Source: Proteles cristata cristata
Lineage: Eukaryota; Chordata; Mammalia; Carnivora; Hyaenidae
DNA length: 64,000 nucleotides
Reading direction: 5' to 3'
NCBI GenBank assembly: GCA_017311185.1
Contig: JAESUZ010003282.1
Location: forward strand, 620,001-684,000
How positions within the stretch are numbered: the first letter of the stretch is position 1; every line of letters starts with the position of its first letter. This document shows, piece after piece, positions 10,214 through 21,686 of this stretch. The translations under genes and the position numbers were made by a program. The notes beneath the pieces were generated by a model, which ran no database searches, was not told the DNA's origin, and saw only the letters and a list, made by a program, of their open reading frames with translations.

Positions 10214-11080
10214 TTGAAACTAGTTGTTCGGCATCACATATATGGACAAAGAAAAAAAGGAGTTGTTTGACTCCAACTTCTAAAAACTACTGAATTCCAT
10301 CAAAACATATTATATACTGAAACACAGTGACAGCACATAACAGTATTGCCTTATGCTTTATTACAATGGCTAATTTTATCCCCTAACATAGTTTCTGGTG
10401 GCCTTATCTAACACATTTGAGAAAAATAGATATTATTTTCCACCTTGCTGTGAACTCACCTGGAAAGCCTCAACTTCCTTCTCAAAAATAGAGCCAATAT
10501 CCACTTATTTCAAAAATGTATTTTTGGCAATGACAGGAATTTATTTGAAATAATATTCCTACAAAAAGCATGAGGATCATCTTGCATTATCAGGTGTTCT
10601 TATGCATCTTGAATATACTTAAAATGATATGTAATCTTTAATTAACACTAGATCAGGTCTTTATAAAGTTATAATCCAGAGTTATGATTTACAAATCACT
10701 TGATTTTTTTTGAATTAAATTTGGAGAATGAATATCCATAATGGATGAGATGTGTATAGGGTTAGTCACAGAAGATTTGCATAAAGGTAACAATGTCTAG
10801 AAGATTCTCCAACATAAGGGGATGTGGGGAATCCAGATTTCCTAGGAGAAATAGGAATAATAAAAATCATAGTTTTGACCAAATATATATGGATCAATGA
10901 AAGATCTGGGCTCTATTGCATCATCTTTGGGGGTTCTAATTACAATTCGAAAGCTCTGTAGCTCTCATAGGTTAATTTCAAAGTGCATTTCTCAGCCAAA
11001 ATGAAGTATTTTCTTTCTGGTAGAATTGTTTTTGTCATTGAGCTAGGCTGGGTCATGCTCATCTATTCAGTTTTATCATT
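10214..11080. other. No recognised feature
   Basis: AT-rich DNA with no supportable gene, RNA or repeat. Confidence 0.55.
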
Positions 11081-11081
11081 A

Positions 11082-11114
11082 AAAACAAAACAAACCAAAC
11101 AAACAAACAAAAAC
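11082..11114. repeat. (AAAC)n simple repeat
   Basis: A-rich AAAC/AAAAC run immediately upstream of a SINE head. It may be the tail of an older element that was used as a SINE insertion target. Confidence 0.75.
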
Positions 11115-11345
11115 GGTCCACTGGGTGGCTCAGTCGGTTAAGCATCTGACTTTGGCTCAGGTCATGATCTCATTGCTCATGGGTTTGAGCCCAGTGTCAG
11201 GCTCTGTGCTGACGGCTAGCTCAGAGCCTGAAGACTGCTTCAGATTCTGTATCTCTCTCTCTCTCTCTGACCCTCCCCTGCTGATGCTCTGTCTCTCTCT
11301 CTCTCTTTCTCAGAAATAAATAAAAACATTAAAAATTAAAAAGAA
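11115..11345 (+). mobile_element. CanSINE, plus strand
   Basis: The head 'ggtccactgggtggctcagtcggttaagc' has a good A box. It continues through 'aggtcatgatctcattgctcatgggtttgagccc', a CT repeat and 'cagaaataaataaaaacatt'. The tail is A-rich. It has a 'gctgacggctagctcagagcc' segment, with a four-base 'ctag' insert also seen in the copy at 31461. Confidence 0.93.
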
Positions 11346-12540
11346 AACAAAAGGACACCCCCATTTCATACAAGAGTCAGTGGTAGAAAAAACTAGTAAA
11401 GTTCTTAGTCCACTGGCTTTCAGTTTGGGTCACAGCCTACAGAAGCGCCCTGTGATATAAAGGATATCAAGTTATTTAAAAGCTTTCCTTGGTGTTGCTC
11501 CTTAGGAATATGTGGTTTTCCCAATAAACTTTTTTTTCTTTTGCTAGAGAGAAATGTGAATTAATTTCTTACCAGTTCTATGCAAGGTTCCACTTTCATT
11601 TATATTAAAAGCATTCTACAAATCCTACAGGTTTGCATTGGATTGTTTATAGAAATAAACTGGAAAGGAAAGGAATGATTGCTAAGCTGGATTTCAGTAA
11701 CAGAGTAATCAGAGACTTTCAAAGAGTTCATTTTATTCCTTATTTATGATTTATAGCTGTTTCTTTAACTTCTTGCAAGGTACATGAAGAAGCATAAGCC
11801 AGAAAACTATGAAAACATACATAAATATTTATACAAATGTGTTATTTTCTGCCTGATAACAATGGTTTTTGTTTTTTTCTTAAGTTTTCTCTATTGGAGC
11901 ATATTTTTCAGAGCAGCTTGCTCAAGGTTCCTTTCTGTTTTGTTTTCCTTTTATTTGTTTTTGCACATTACTAGGGAAGAAGCAAAAGTTTTATTCTCCC
12001 AGAAGAAATTGCACTCACTGCAACTTTATCACACCCTAAGTTGAAAAGCATGAGGATGTGATAATGATGCTGTTACTATTGCTTCCTAAGGAGCACAGGT
12101 GAGAGGCAAAGCAAGCAAGCCATCAGGTCACACTCCCAGCCTTGTCTTCTACATAATCTGAAGCATAAAAAGAGCTTTGCACAGATCTGGAATTTATAAT
12201 ACCATTCTCAAAAGTCTGTGTGTGTAGGGATGTGTGTGTGTACATGCATGCCCACCTTTTATTCCTTAACAACATCTCTAGGGATATTAACATTATGCCT
12301 AAACAATAGATTGAAAAGTGAAAAAATTCTAACATCTGCAAGAACTAAATAACTGTTTTGACTCCAGTGCACCAATTTTACCAGATTAAACATTGTTTTA
12401 ATGTTGCCAATATAAGCCAGAAAAGGAAATCTGTGGGCCTAATGATAAACCCAAACATCCCTCTCTCATTGATATCAAATGCAGACACTATGCAAGGTAT
12501 GTTGATAACACTTAGCCCAGACATTAGCTGGGTGGTTGTG
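11346..12540. other. No recognised feature
   Basis: AT-rich DNA. Open frames of up to 86 codons show no motif. A TG-rich patch lies at about 12215-12250. Confidence 0.55.
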
Positions 12541-12544
12541 TTAA

Positions 12545-12800
12545 TGACAAGGGTAAAGTGCTCAGGTTCTAGAGTTAGAACGCGTTGCCTCACATTATAG
12601 CTGTGCCCCTCTCTGGCTGTGAGACTACACAAGTTATTTAATCTTTCTGGGACTCAATTTCTTCCTCTGTAAAATGTGAGTATTCTACCCTAGTTTTGCT
12701 GTTGGGATTCTATGTACTAAATGATTCAACTATAAAATGTGTTAAAGAGCTTAGTACAATGCCAGACAATCAGTAATCAGTAAAGTCAGCTAACATCAGT
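12545..12800 (+). repeat. MIR, near full length
   Basis: Sense-strand MIR landmarks are clear: 'aagtgctcaggttctagagtta', 'tggctgtgagactacacaagttatttaatctttctgggactcaatttc', 'ctctgtaaaatgtgagta' and 'taaagagcttagtacaatgccagaca'. Overlapping short open frames on both strands are not genes. Confidence 0.85.
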
Positions 12801-13423
12801 ATGCAGAGTCTCAATGAACATTTTGCAATTGAATGACATCTCATCAGAGCATATTAGTTAGGTACCTAATAATTATGTCTAGAACACTGAGTCCATTCAC
12901 ATTGAAGTTACATTGAAAGTGTTTTAAACATGATAGAGTAAAAAACAATCCCCTTAGTGACTGGAGAAAAGAACTCTCTTGGCCCATTAAAACAAAGTAA
13001 AGTAACAAAGCATATGACTTAGGGAAGGAAATAAAATTTGTAGATACTAGAAATGTTTAGCAATCTCTGATTTTCAGTGGAAGGAAAATGTTACCTTATG
13101 TAAGGCAGAGGCATAACTTGGCTCAGGGCAGATTCATTGCACAGGACAAGTTGGTTATGAAATCTTTGTGACAGGAATCCCAAATTATACATCAATTCAT
13201 TTAATAGCCAGAATTTTGGGGAATGGAACTTGTTTTTGTTTTTAAAACATTAAATGAGTACTCAATGCTTAATACTTGCTCTTTGGCTTTAAATGATCTA
13301 TTTAATGTATGCCATTTTCATGGAAGCATGATCTAAGAGTGTATGTTTCAACAGCAAAAGCAGCAGAAACAACAAAAACAATTCCATAGTTTGTATTCCC
13401 AAATACATGTGAATAGCAGTTAG
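12801..13423. other. No recognised feature
   Basis: AT-rich DNA with nothing supportable as a gene or named repeat. Confidence 0.55.
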
Positions 13424-13489
<66 letters not shown>

Positions 13490-13666
13490 CTTTCTTTCTT
13501 TCTTTTCTTTTCTTTTCTTTTCTTTACTTTCTTTTCTCTCTTCCTTTCTTCCTTTCTTCTTCCTTTCTTCCTTTCCTTTCCTTTCCTTTCCTTTCCTTTC
13601 CTTTCCTTTCCTTTCCTTCCTTCACTCACTCATTCATTCATTCATTTATTCATTTATTTATTTATA
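13424..13666. repeat. Compound polypyrimidine microsatellite
   Basis: The tract runs from a (CTTT)n block (about 80 bp), through TTTTC and mixed CTTTCTT blocks, to a (CCTTT)n block (about 55 bp), and ends in (ATTC)n/(ATTT)n at 13620-13666. It is almost purely pyrimidine on the plus strand for about 200 bp. A 69-codon Lys/Arg/Glu-rich open frame on the minus strand is a translation of the repeat and not a gene. Confidence 0.95.
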
Positions 13667-14500
13667 CAAGCAAGCAAACAATCTGGTTTAAATCATTCTG
13701 TATTTTATGATGGCTGAGGTTATAATTGGACTTTTCCAGGGCCATAGTCAACACCAGAAATTAGCAGAGCAACATCTATTTTCTAAAATAAAGGCAATAA
13801 ATATGTTTGAACATGCAAGAGCTCAGATCATATAATTACTATGAGGCCTTCTTGAAGATACTCTTCGAGGCTGATAAGAGATGAAAGGTTAGTAAAGAAT
13901 GTTAGCAGTGTAGGACTGAGACATTAGAACCGTAAGGCTCTGATAGCAGGGTTTGCCATTGGAAGACTGACTATTCAGATTTCAGGACTACTGTGCAAAC
14001 CATTGTGTAAGCTGTGGTTATAAAATATAGCACAACTTTCATAAATCTTGACAGTGAATAAATCATGTAACTAAAAAAAAGTTGGGAAGAAAAAGGGGAG
14101 TGTGCATAAGAAAGAAAGTATACGTTTGGTTGTTTGTCTTTTATAACAATGGATCAAAATATACACTAAAAACTGATAAATCTAGTAACAGGAGTATAAT
14201 AAAGTCTTTTAATTGTTAAAAGCTTAATGCTAAGAAGGATTTTTTTTAATTTTCTATAATTGATAGGAGATGGGATAGCAGAAAATCATTCTATGTACCA
14301 AATCACTATTCATATAGTATTCTGAAAGGAGCAATGTAAGTAAATAATTAAGTGTACAATTCTAATAAACCACTTCATTGATAACTATGTTGGGAAACTA
14401 TAAATTATGATTTATATAAAGGGGAGTTTAGTAATATACAGCAAAGATTTAAAAATACACATTTTCGTTGACTTAAAAATTCCATTCAAAAATTTATCCT
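13667..14500. other. No recognised feature
   Basis: AT-rich DNA, no supported gene or repeat. Confidence 0.55.
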
Positions 14501-14502
14501 GT

Positions 14503-14630
14503 AGGGTGCTTCATGGGTTAGTTGGTTGTGTTCAGCTGTTGATCTCACCTTAGGTCTTGATCTCAGGGTTGTGAGTTCAAGCCCCATGTTGGCCTTCATA
14601 CTGGGAATAGAGCCTACTTAAAAAAAATTA
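14503..14630 (+). mobile_element. Short, diverged CanSINE
   Basis: A degraded head ('gggtgcttcatgggttagttggttgtg') is followed by 'ttgatctcagggttgtgagttcaagcccca' and 'tagagcctacttaaaaaaaa'. The CT-rich part seen in the other copies is missing. It looks like an older, shorter SINEC-type element. Confidence 0.75.
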
Positions 14631-14639
14631 CCTTGTAAA

Positions 14640-15185
14640 CTCCAACATGGATGGAATGAGATATGTATGGTTATTTATTGTAGCTTTATTTGTAAGTGAA
14701 AGATTAAAAACACCAAAATGTCTATCAGTAGGGGAACAATTAAACAAATAATGTAAAAGCACACAATGAGAGGGAAAGAGGGGTAGGAAGTTTTATGTGC
14801 TGATATGGGATGATATCCAAGATATAGTAAATGAAAAAAGAAATAAGCAGAAGAATACATGCTACCATTTGAAACAAAATGTAAAAAGAAATGCTTGTAT
14901 TTGTATTAAATATCTCTAGATGCATACCTAAAACTAGCAACTTTAGGGGAGAACTGGGTGCTAGTGTTAGAGGTAGGGAGAGAAATTCAGTTTAAATCCT
15001 CTGCTCATTTTTAAATGTTATAGCAATAGTATTAATTACATTTGAAATGAATTAAGTATTTAAGGAAAACCAAGGAGAATTCATCTGTGTCATTTGCGAC
15101 CTCAGTGAAAATGGCTCATCAGAATGGCTTGAATGGAGTAGGCTGAGAGGAAAATGTGGGTTAAGAAATTGGAGAAAGGACAATA
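14640..15185. other. No recognised feature
   Basis: AT-rich DNA. Short overlapping minus-strand frames at 14675-14940 are hydrophobic only because of base composition. Confidence 0.5.
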
Positions 15186-15197
15186 GACACACGGATT

Positions 15198-15419
15198 TTT
15201 TTTTCATTTTTTTTTAATGTTTTATTTATTTCTAGGAGAGAGAGAGACAGCGTGAGCAGGGGAGGGTCAGAGAGAGAGGGAGTCACAGACTGAAACAGGC
15301 TCCAGGCTCTGAGCTGGCAGTCAGCACAGAGCCCGACGCGGGGCTCGAACCCACGAACTGGGAGATCATGACCTAAGCGAAAGTCGGACGCTTAACCGAC
15401 TAAGCCACCCAGGCGCCCC
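15198..15419 (-). mobile_element. Young CanSINE, minus strand
   Basis: Near-intact copy of the young subfamily: 'cgacgcggggctcgaaccca' (B box, reverse complement), 'gaaagtcggacgcttaaccg' and 'taagccacccaggcgcccc'. It retains many CpGs. The T-rich tail at about 15198-15225 is on the left, as expected for a minus-strand insertion. Confidence 0.97.
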
Positions 15420-15420
15420 C

Positions 15421-16483
15421 ACATGGACATATTTTTAATAAGTTTACTGGTGTTTGAATTTATAATTCAGGGCAACAGAGTTAGGAGATTTTTAAACAAT
15501 AGGTAATAAAGATAGACCATAACAGAACTATAGATAATGGGAAAGACTGATAGGACTCCAATGTATTTTCCAATGTGTTAGTGGGGGATGATTCAGCATC
15601 AAGGATACAAAGTTCACCCAAATTAATGACTTTGGTTTCAAAACACTAGTTTTATTATTTTTTTCTCTCTGATAGGAATTATATATAAGGACTTGCCTTC
15701 TATTAAGGCCACTCTCCCCTGGTGGCAGTAAGCACATTTTATCTCTATGTCTGTAATGAAAGGGGGCAGGAATGATCATCGAATAGATGGAACAAAGCCA
15801 TGTGATCATGGGAAGAGGCAGTTTTGGCGGGGCCAGCAGGCAGTGTGGTATATTATCTCCACCCTATTGTTCCTGCTTTTTTGAGATGCCACCAATATCC
15901 AGAGTATGTGCTGCTTGGGTGAGTTGAAGGAAGGAGCAAGTGACAGGGCATTCTGTAGGTCTAGCCCTACAGAATAAATGGAATATGGTTATTGTGTGAA
16001 AAAGACAGGTATAGAAAAGTTACCAAATGTTTCTATTTCAAGACGTACAATTAAGTTGAGATTTATTTTCTTTCCATTCTAACATGTATTCTACTCTTGT
16101 AGTATATCTGTAACTTCTGAGAAAATTTATTTTGTTTATTGCATCCGCCTGTTAACCTCACCCCCGTACTGTGGTTCACACCCAACCCAAGCCATGGCCA
16201 CCTACACTCAAGTGTCTCTTCTTTTCCTATCCTTTTTTGATGTACTATTCTGTGGCTTTCTGTTTCTATCCTCTGAAAATTATTCCACTTTCTCACTGAT
16301 GAGCTCTCTGTCTTGTTCTGCTCCGACTTCATTTTTTGGAAGTCTCAGTGGACAATATAGACAAATAGGGGGAGTTATTGCATATTCTTCTGGTACATGA
16401 ATGAGTAGAAGAAATTCTAGCACCTATAATAGGGTCTGTGAATTGAACACAGGGTCAGGAAATATTATTTAAGGTATTGAAGA
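15421..16483. other. No recognised feature
   Basis: Unique-looking DNA. Open frames of 89 and 93 codons on the minus strand show no motif. Confidence 0.5.
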
Positions 16484-16575
16484 GCACTCCCTCTGGCAGC
16501 ACATGTACTAAAATTGGAATAATGCAGAAAAGACGAGCGTGGTTCTTGTGCAAGGATAACACATAAAATAATGGA
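16484..16575 (+). pseudogene. RNU6 pseudogene: U6 snRNA pseudogene
   Basis: The sequence aligns from the first bases of U6 ('ggcagcacatgtactaaaa') through the central 'ttggaataatgcagaaaaga' and 'gcaaggataacaca' region. These correspond to the U6 5' stem-loop, the conserved ACAGAGA-type segment and the segment that pairs with U4. The key ACAGAGA stretch is changed to 'gcagaaa', and the 3' end decays after about 16575. No Pol III terminator T-run follows. U6 normally acts in the spliceosome; this copy is a dead retroposed fragment without an evident A-tail. Confidence 0.9.
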
Positions 16576-16817
16576 TAATACAATTTCAAAAGTAGTAGAA
16601 TTTAGTTTAATTCGAGGCAGCTCTATTGATAGAGCTGTCTAACACAGAACAGAACCAGGCTTTTCTTTCACAATATGTAAGGTTTTTATTCTGGTCACCT
16701 AACTCCCAGTTTGTTATAGTGGGCTTTCTTAATTAGATAGGTAGATGGTCTAAAGATGCCTAAAATCCTTTCCAAATCTTAATAGGCTATGATATTGGGT
16801 TCATTCCCTACTTATCA

Positions 16818-16832
16818 TGGAAGTTCATTCTT
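16818..16832. repeat. Target-site duplication, left copy
   Basis: 'tggaagttcattctt' is repeated exactly at 17049-17063, bracketing the SINE between them. Confidence 0.95.
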
Positions 16833-17048
16833 TTTTTTTTTTTAATATTTTTATTTCTGGGAGAGAGAGAGAGACGGCGTGAGCAGGGGAGGGTCAGAGA
16901 GAGAGGGAGTCACAGACTGAAACAGGCTCCAGGCTCTGAGCCGGCAGTCAGCACAGAGCCCGACGCGGGGCTCGAACCCACGAACCGCGAGATCATGACC
17001 CAAGCGAAAGTCGGACGCTTAACCGACTAAGCCACCCAGGCGCCCCTT
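16833..17048 (-). mobile_element. Young CanSINE with perfect target duplication
   Basis: Young-subfamily copy in reverse orientation: T-rich tail on the left, 'gacggcgtgagcagggga', 'cccgacgcggggctcgaacc', 'cgaaccgcgagatcatgacc' and end 'ccacccaggcgcccc'. It retains dense CpGs and has a 15-bp target duplication with no mismatches, so the insertion is recent. Confidence 0.98.
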
Positions 17049-17063
17049 TGGAAGTTCATTCTT

Positions 17064-17700
17064 AAGTCTGTATTGCTTGTGAAGAAGTCAGCTTGCGTAC
17101 AGTAAACTGATTCACTTTTTAGTAAGATATCAGTTCTAAAGCAGAATAGTTTTATCCTTAAAAAGTCAATCTGCGTAAGTATTCAACCAGCTTTTGCTAA
17201 AGAGGGGGTTTGCTGAAATGAGCCGAGACAGACTGCACAGCCTTGCAGCATAGAAAGGCAGTCAAGATGAGAGACAACTTGCTCAGCTGTTCAAAAGAAG
17301 GGAGAGGTACTGGGTCCAGACCTGCTCCAGAGAGAAGCTCAAAGGTACTCAGCACTGGCAGAACAAAGAACCCCAGGAAGAAGGCTTTGCTCTAAAAGAG
17401 AGTTTTTTGCTTCAGGAGAAGACTGTTCCAGGAAAAGAAGACTGACTGTTTCAAACTAAAAAAAATTGCTGATCTCATAGCTCTTAGCAAAATAGTGAGT
17501 AGAAAAAAATATTAACTTGAATCCAGCTGAGAGAAGTGGATCAAAGAAAACCTATTGCATATCTAGGAAAAGAAATGACTGTTTCTTGTACTGAGCTTTG
17601 GCCTGCTTTTCCTTTGTTTTCTGTTTTGTATTTTTCTATTATTTATGGTTGTTAAATGTGCTTTGAAACTATAAGCCTTTTTTGTTTGTTTTCTCTGCAT
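17064..17700. other. No recognised feature
   Basis: Unique-looking DNA without supported features. Confidence 0.5.
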
Positions 17701-17704
17701 CATT

Positions 17705-17830
17705 CATATTTAATTCTAGGAACATTTATGGAATATTGCTTATAGAGCAGACACTATGTAAGTGCTACAGTTGAAAACTAAGTAGGACATGGCCCCTTTC
17801 CGTACAGGAGCCTCATGAGATAGCTACACA
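17705..17830 (-). repeat. L2 3'-end fragment
   Basis: Antisense L2-like sequence: 'gaacatttatggaatattgc', then 'agcagacactatgtaagtgct' and 'catggcccctttccgtacaggagcct'. The order matches the L2 3' end read in reverse, but divergence is high. Confidence 0.5.
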
Positions 17831-17844
17831 ACTCATGGTAGTAG

Positions 17845-18000
17845 TGGAGAGAGGTTAAAAATTATAGGTTTTAGAATAAGATGGATTGGAATTTAAATTC
17901 TGACTCTATCATTTCTTATCTATAAGGACAAAAAAATGTATTCTAATCTTATATAAAATGTAGATCTGTCTCATGGATTATGAAAATTAAATGAGATTAT
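17845..18000 (+). repeat. MIR fragment
   Basis: The segments 'ggttttagaataagatggattggaatttaaattctgactctatcat' and 'ctcatggattatgaaaattaaatgag' follow the sense MIR order. The middle is interrupted or missing. Confidence 0.5.
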
Positions 18001-18004
18001 GTTA

Positions 18005-19050
18005 TTGACTGAATTGGACACCTCCCTCCAAATTTATATGTTGAAGCTCTAATTCACAACGCATTTGACTGCATTTAAGGTAAGGCCTTTAAGGATTAAT
18101 CCATTTATTTGCTGGGAGAAAGGTAGACATATTTCTAGTAAAATACATGAGGAAGCATATTTAGGAGATTTCATTCAATGACCTGAATATCAGAAGACAT
18201 GTCTGCAAAGATCCAGATCTCAGTTGTAAATGTCAGGCTGCCTGGGTATCTCATTTTCCTCCAGCTCCATTCTTGACTTTTTCCTGTCTTGCTCACTGCC
18301 TCATGAGTTGACCTGTAAGGGCTGTAAGTAGGAGGTTCTTATGCCTTCTGGCCTTTCCAGGCAATGGAGAATTGAAGAAAATACCAGAGGAAGGTAGAGA
18401 AAGAGATCAAGATATTTATTTCTCTGGTTCCTTCTCTGGGAGGTAGTCTCTGACTGGCTGTGTCCATTGATTGGACTACTACACTACATATATCACTACT
18501 ATATATAGGTTGACCTGTTCTATCTCTAAGTCTCTTTCCAGGTTCTAGAAACCTCTTCCTTACTTTGTTGCTTTGAGCCTAACTGTGGCAACAAATCTTC
18601 CCTTGAGACTCCCAGATTCTTGCAGTGTCCCTTTGTAATTTTCCATGTCCTGTCTACACCATTGTGATTCATTCTTTTGTAAAAGCAAACGAAAGTTGTC
18701 TTAGAGTTGTCCTGATTTGAGTGTGATCTTTTTCCTGTTAGAACTTTACTGATGAGTATTGATTTCTGTATTAAGACTTTACTCATTCGTTCATTCATTT
18801 ATTCTATCATAAACATCTGCTGAGTACTTACTAGGGTGCTACTAAATGCTATCTCTGGTCTCATGGGATACATGCAAATAGCAATAACAACATAGCATAA
18901 TAGCTGTTAAAATGCAGACAGTATAAGGTACTCGGGACTACATAGCAATGATGCCTAATCTGAACATGATTTAAGTAACAGTATGCAATGTGAGATGGCA
19001 CAGTGGAAGATACGAATGCAGAAATTTAGTATATAACAAGATGGTACTAC
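18005..19050. other. Mixed old-repeat-like DNA, not assigned
   Basis: The start ('ttgactgaattggacacctccctccaaatttatatgttgaagctctaattc') resembles the edge of an ancient LTR or DNA element. The stretch at 18345-18790 has the look of an old repeat 3' region. An L2-like antisense piece lies near 18790-18930 ('catctgctgagtacttactag'). I cannot name these securely. No gene is visible. Confidence 0.4.
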
Positions 19051-19054
19051 ATTC

Positions 19055-19247
19055 TAGAAATGACAGTGGATGACAGGAAGTAAAACATGGTAGATTTGGC
19101 TTTATACATTTTGTCTAAAGAATTAGTCACAGAAACACTAAGATGAGAATGATCCATAGCCTTGGCCTGGACTGAACTGGATGTGGCTCTTGTTTAGGTA
19201 GATTTAGGGATAATTTACCTCATTAGATGAAATCATTTTGGTCCTTT
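19055..19247. repeat. Long direct repeat, left copy (flanks L1)
   Basis: This segment aligns with 21687-21899 at roughly 65-75% by eye. Shared anchors include 'tggatgacag', 'taaagaattag' and 'ccata.cctt'. It ends where the L1 3' terminus begins, so the pair brackets the L1 (and the SINE later inserted in the L1 tail). Confidence 0.7.
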
Positions 19248-19266
19248 AAAAAGAATTGAGGTAAGA

Positions 19267-19475
19267 GACATCTGCGTGGCTCAGTTGGTTAAGTGTCTGA
19301 GTTCAGCTCAGGTTATGATCCTGTGGTCTGTGAGTTCGAGCCCCATATTGGGCTCTGTGCTGATGGCTCAGAGCCTGGAATCTGCTTCAGATTCTGTATC
19401 TCCCTCTCTCTTTGTCCCTCCCCACTTGTTCTCTCTCTCTCTCAAAAATAAATACATAAACATTTAAAAAAATGA
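19267..19475 (+). mobile_element. CanSINE inserted at an L1 3' end
   Basis: Plus-strand SINE: 'tctgcgtggctcagttggttaag' head, 'gtggtctgtgagttcgagcccca' B-box segment, CT-rich stretch and 'aaaaataaatacataaacatt' tail. Sequence on the two sides ('aattgaggtaaga' and 'aatgaagtaaaat') suggests a target duplication lying in the terminal bases of the antisense L1. Confidence 0.93.
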
Positions 19476-21686
19476 AGTAAAATTGACCTACAACATTGTT
19501 GTAGTTTCAGGTTTACAACATAGTGATTTGAAATTTGTATATATTGTGAAATGGTCACAATAACTCTAGTTAACATCTATCACTATACATAGTTAAGAAT
19601 TTTTTTCTTATAAACTTTTAAGATTTATTCTCTTAGCAACTTTCAATTATGAAATACACTATTATTAACTATAGTAGCCATGCTCCACATTACATCCCCG
19701 TGACTTAACTAATTTCATGACTGGAAGTTTGTACCTTTTGATTTCCTTTACCCATTTTGCCCCCCCACCCCCCACCAACTATTCCCCTCTGGCAATTATC
19801 AATCCTATGAGCTTTTATTAGGTTTCACATATGAGTGAAATCAAATATTATTTTTCTTTGACTGATTTCACTTAGCACAATGCCTTAAAGTCCAACTATG
19901 TTGCAGATGACAAGGTTTTGTTCTTTTTTTTATGGCTGACTAATACTTCTGTGTGTGAGGGGGAGGATGTGTGTGTGTGACCTCTTCTTTATCCATTCAT
20001 TCACAGATAGACACTTAGGATGTTCCAGTGTTTGGCTATTGTAAATAATGGAGCAATGAACCTGGGAATGCCTGTATCTTTTCAAGTTGGTGTTTTCATC
20101 TTCTCCAGATACCCAAATGTGGGAATTTTATTTTTTATTTTATTTTTAGTTTTTTGAGAAACCTCCATACTGTTTTCTATAGTGGCCATATGAATATACA
20201 TTCCCACCAAGCGTGCACATCTTTGCCAATAATTATTTCTCATCTTTTCAATAATAGCCACTCTAACAGGTATGAGGTGATAATTCATTGTGGTTTTGAT
20301 GTGCATTTTCCTGCTGATCAGTGACATTGAATGTCTTTTCAAGTACATATTGGCAATATGTATGTCTTCTTTGGAAAAACATCTGTTGAGGTCCTCTGAT
20401 CATTTTTTAATCAGATGGTTTTATGTTAATGAGTTTTGTAAGTTCTTTATATATTTTGGATATTAACTTCTTATCAGGTATATGATTTGCAAATACTTTT
20501 TTCCCACTGATCAGGTTGCCCTTTCATTTTGCTGATAGTTTTCTTTGCTGTGCAGAAACTTTTTAGTTTGATGTCTATTTCTGCTTTTGTTGGTTTTGCC
20601 TTTTCCTTTGTGTTTTAAAATTTTAAAAATCATCACTAAAACCAATGTAAAGAAGCTTACTGCCTATGTTTTCTTCCAAGATTTTTATAGTTTCAGGTCT
20701 TGCATTCAAGTCTTTAATCTATTTAGACTAAATTTTAAGTGAATATTTACACTAAATATACGAAAAAGCTTACACATTTTAGTGTATGATAGTGGTCCAG
20801 TTTCATTTTTTTGCGTGTGGCTGTCCAATTTCCCCAAAGCCATTATGAAAAAGACTGTCTTTTTCACATTGTATATTTTTGTCTCCTTTGTTGTAGATTA
20901 ATTGACCATATAAGTGTGGGTTTATTTCTAGGCTCTCTATTCTGTTCTATTGATCTATGTGTCTGTTTTTGTTCCAGTAGCATGCTGCTTTGATTGCTAC
21001 AGATTGGTAGTTCATCTTGAAATCCTGGATTGTGATACCTGTAGTTTTGTTCTTCTTTCTCAAGACTGCTTTGATTATTCAGGAGCTTTTTTGGTTCCAT
21101 ATAAGTTTTAAGGCTTTATTTCTGTGAAAAATGGCATTGGCTTTTTGATAGAGATTACATTGAATCTGCTGATTGCTTTGGGTAGTATGGACATTTTAGC
21201 TACGAATTCTTCTAATACACAAGCACAGAAAATCTTTCCATTTTTTTGGTGTCATCTTCAATGTCATTCATTAGTGTTTTATAGTTTTCAGTGTACATAC
21301 CTTTCACCTCTTTGGTTAAATTTTATTCCTAGGTATTTTATAATATTTGATACAGTTGTAAATGGGATTGTTTTCTTAATTCCCCTTCGGATAGTTCATT
21401 ACGAGTGTATAGAAATGCAACAGATTTTTGTGTATTGATTTTGTATCCTAAAACTTTACTGAATTCATTTATTAGATTTAAATCTTTTGGTGGTGTCTTT
21501 AAGGTTTTCTACATACAACATCCTGCCACGTGCAGATAGTTAAAATTTTATGTCTTCCTTCTTTTTTCTTCTGATTTGAGTGCTTTTTATTTCTTTTTCT
21601 TGCATAATTGTTCTTAGCTTGGGCTCCCAATACTGTATTGAATATAAGTGGCAAGAGTGGGCATCTTTGCCTTGTTCCTGATCTTA
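19476..21686 (-). mobile_element. 5'-truncated L1 (about 2.2 kb), ORF2 C-terminus and 3' UTR
   Basis: The plus strand reads as an antisense L1. 3' UTR comes first (19476-20850: 'ttagtttcaggtttacaac'-like start, 'agtgtttggctattgtaaataatgg', 'tttcttttctgtgcagaaactttttag'-like segment). ORF2 coding sequence follows. On the minus strand the open frame at 20864-21100 resembles the C-terminal part of L1 ORF2 (for example '[11 protein letters not shown]' and a Trp-Ser-Ile-Asn-Leu segment). Stops and frameshifts are frequent, so the element is dead. Divergence suggests a mid-age mammalian L1 (L1MA/L1MB-like). The 5' end is truncated at about 21686. Confidence 0.9.

Noticed and set aside
13420..13629. 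69-codon Lys/Arg/Glu-rich frame
   Set aside because: It is a direct translation of the polypyrimidine microsatellite on the opposite strand.
16484..16575. Functional U6 gene
   Set aside because: Changes in the conserved core, loss of the 3' end, no terminator T-run and no recognisable snRNA promoter elements upstream.
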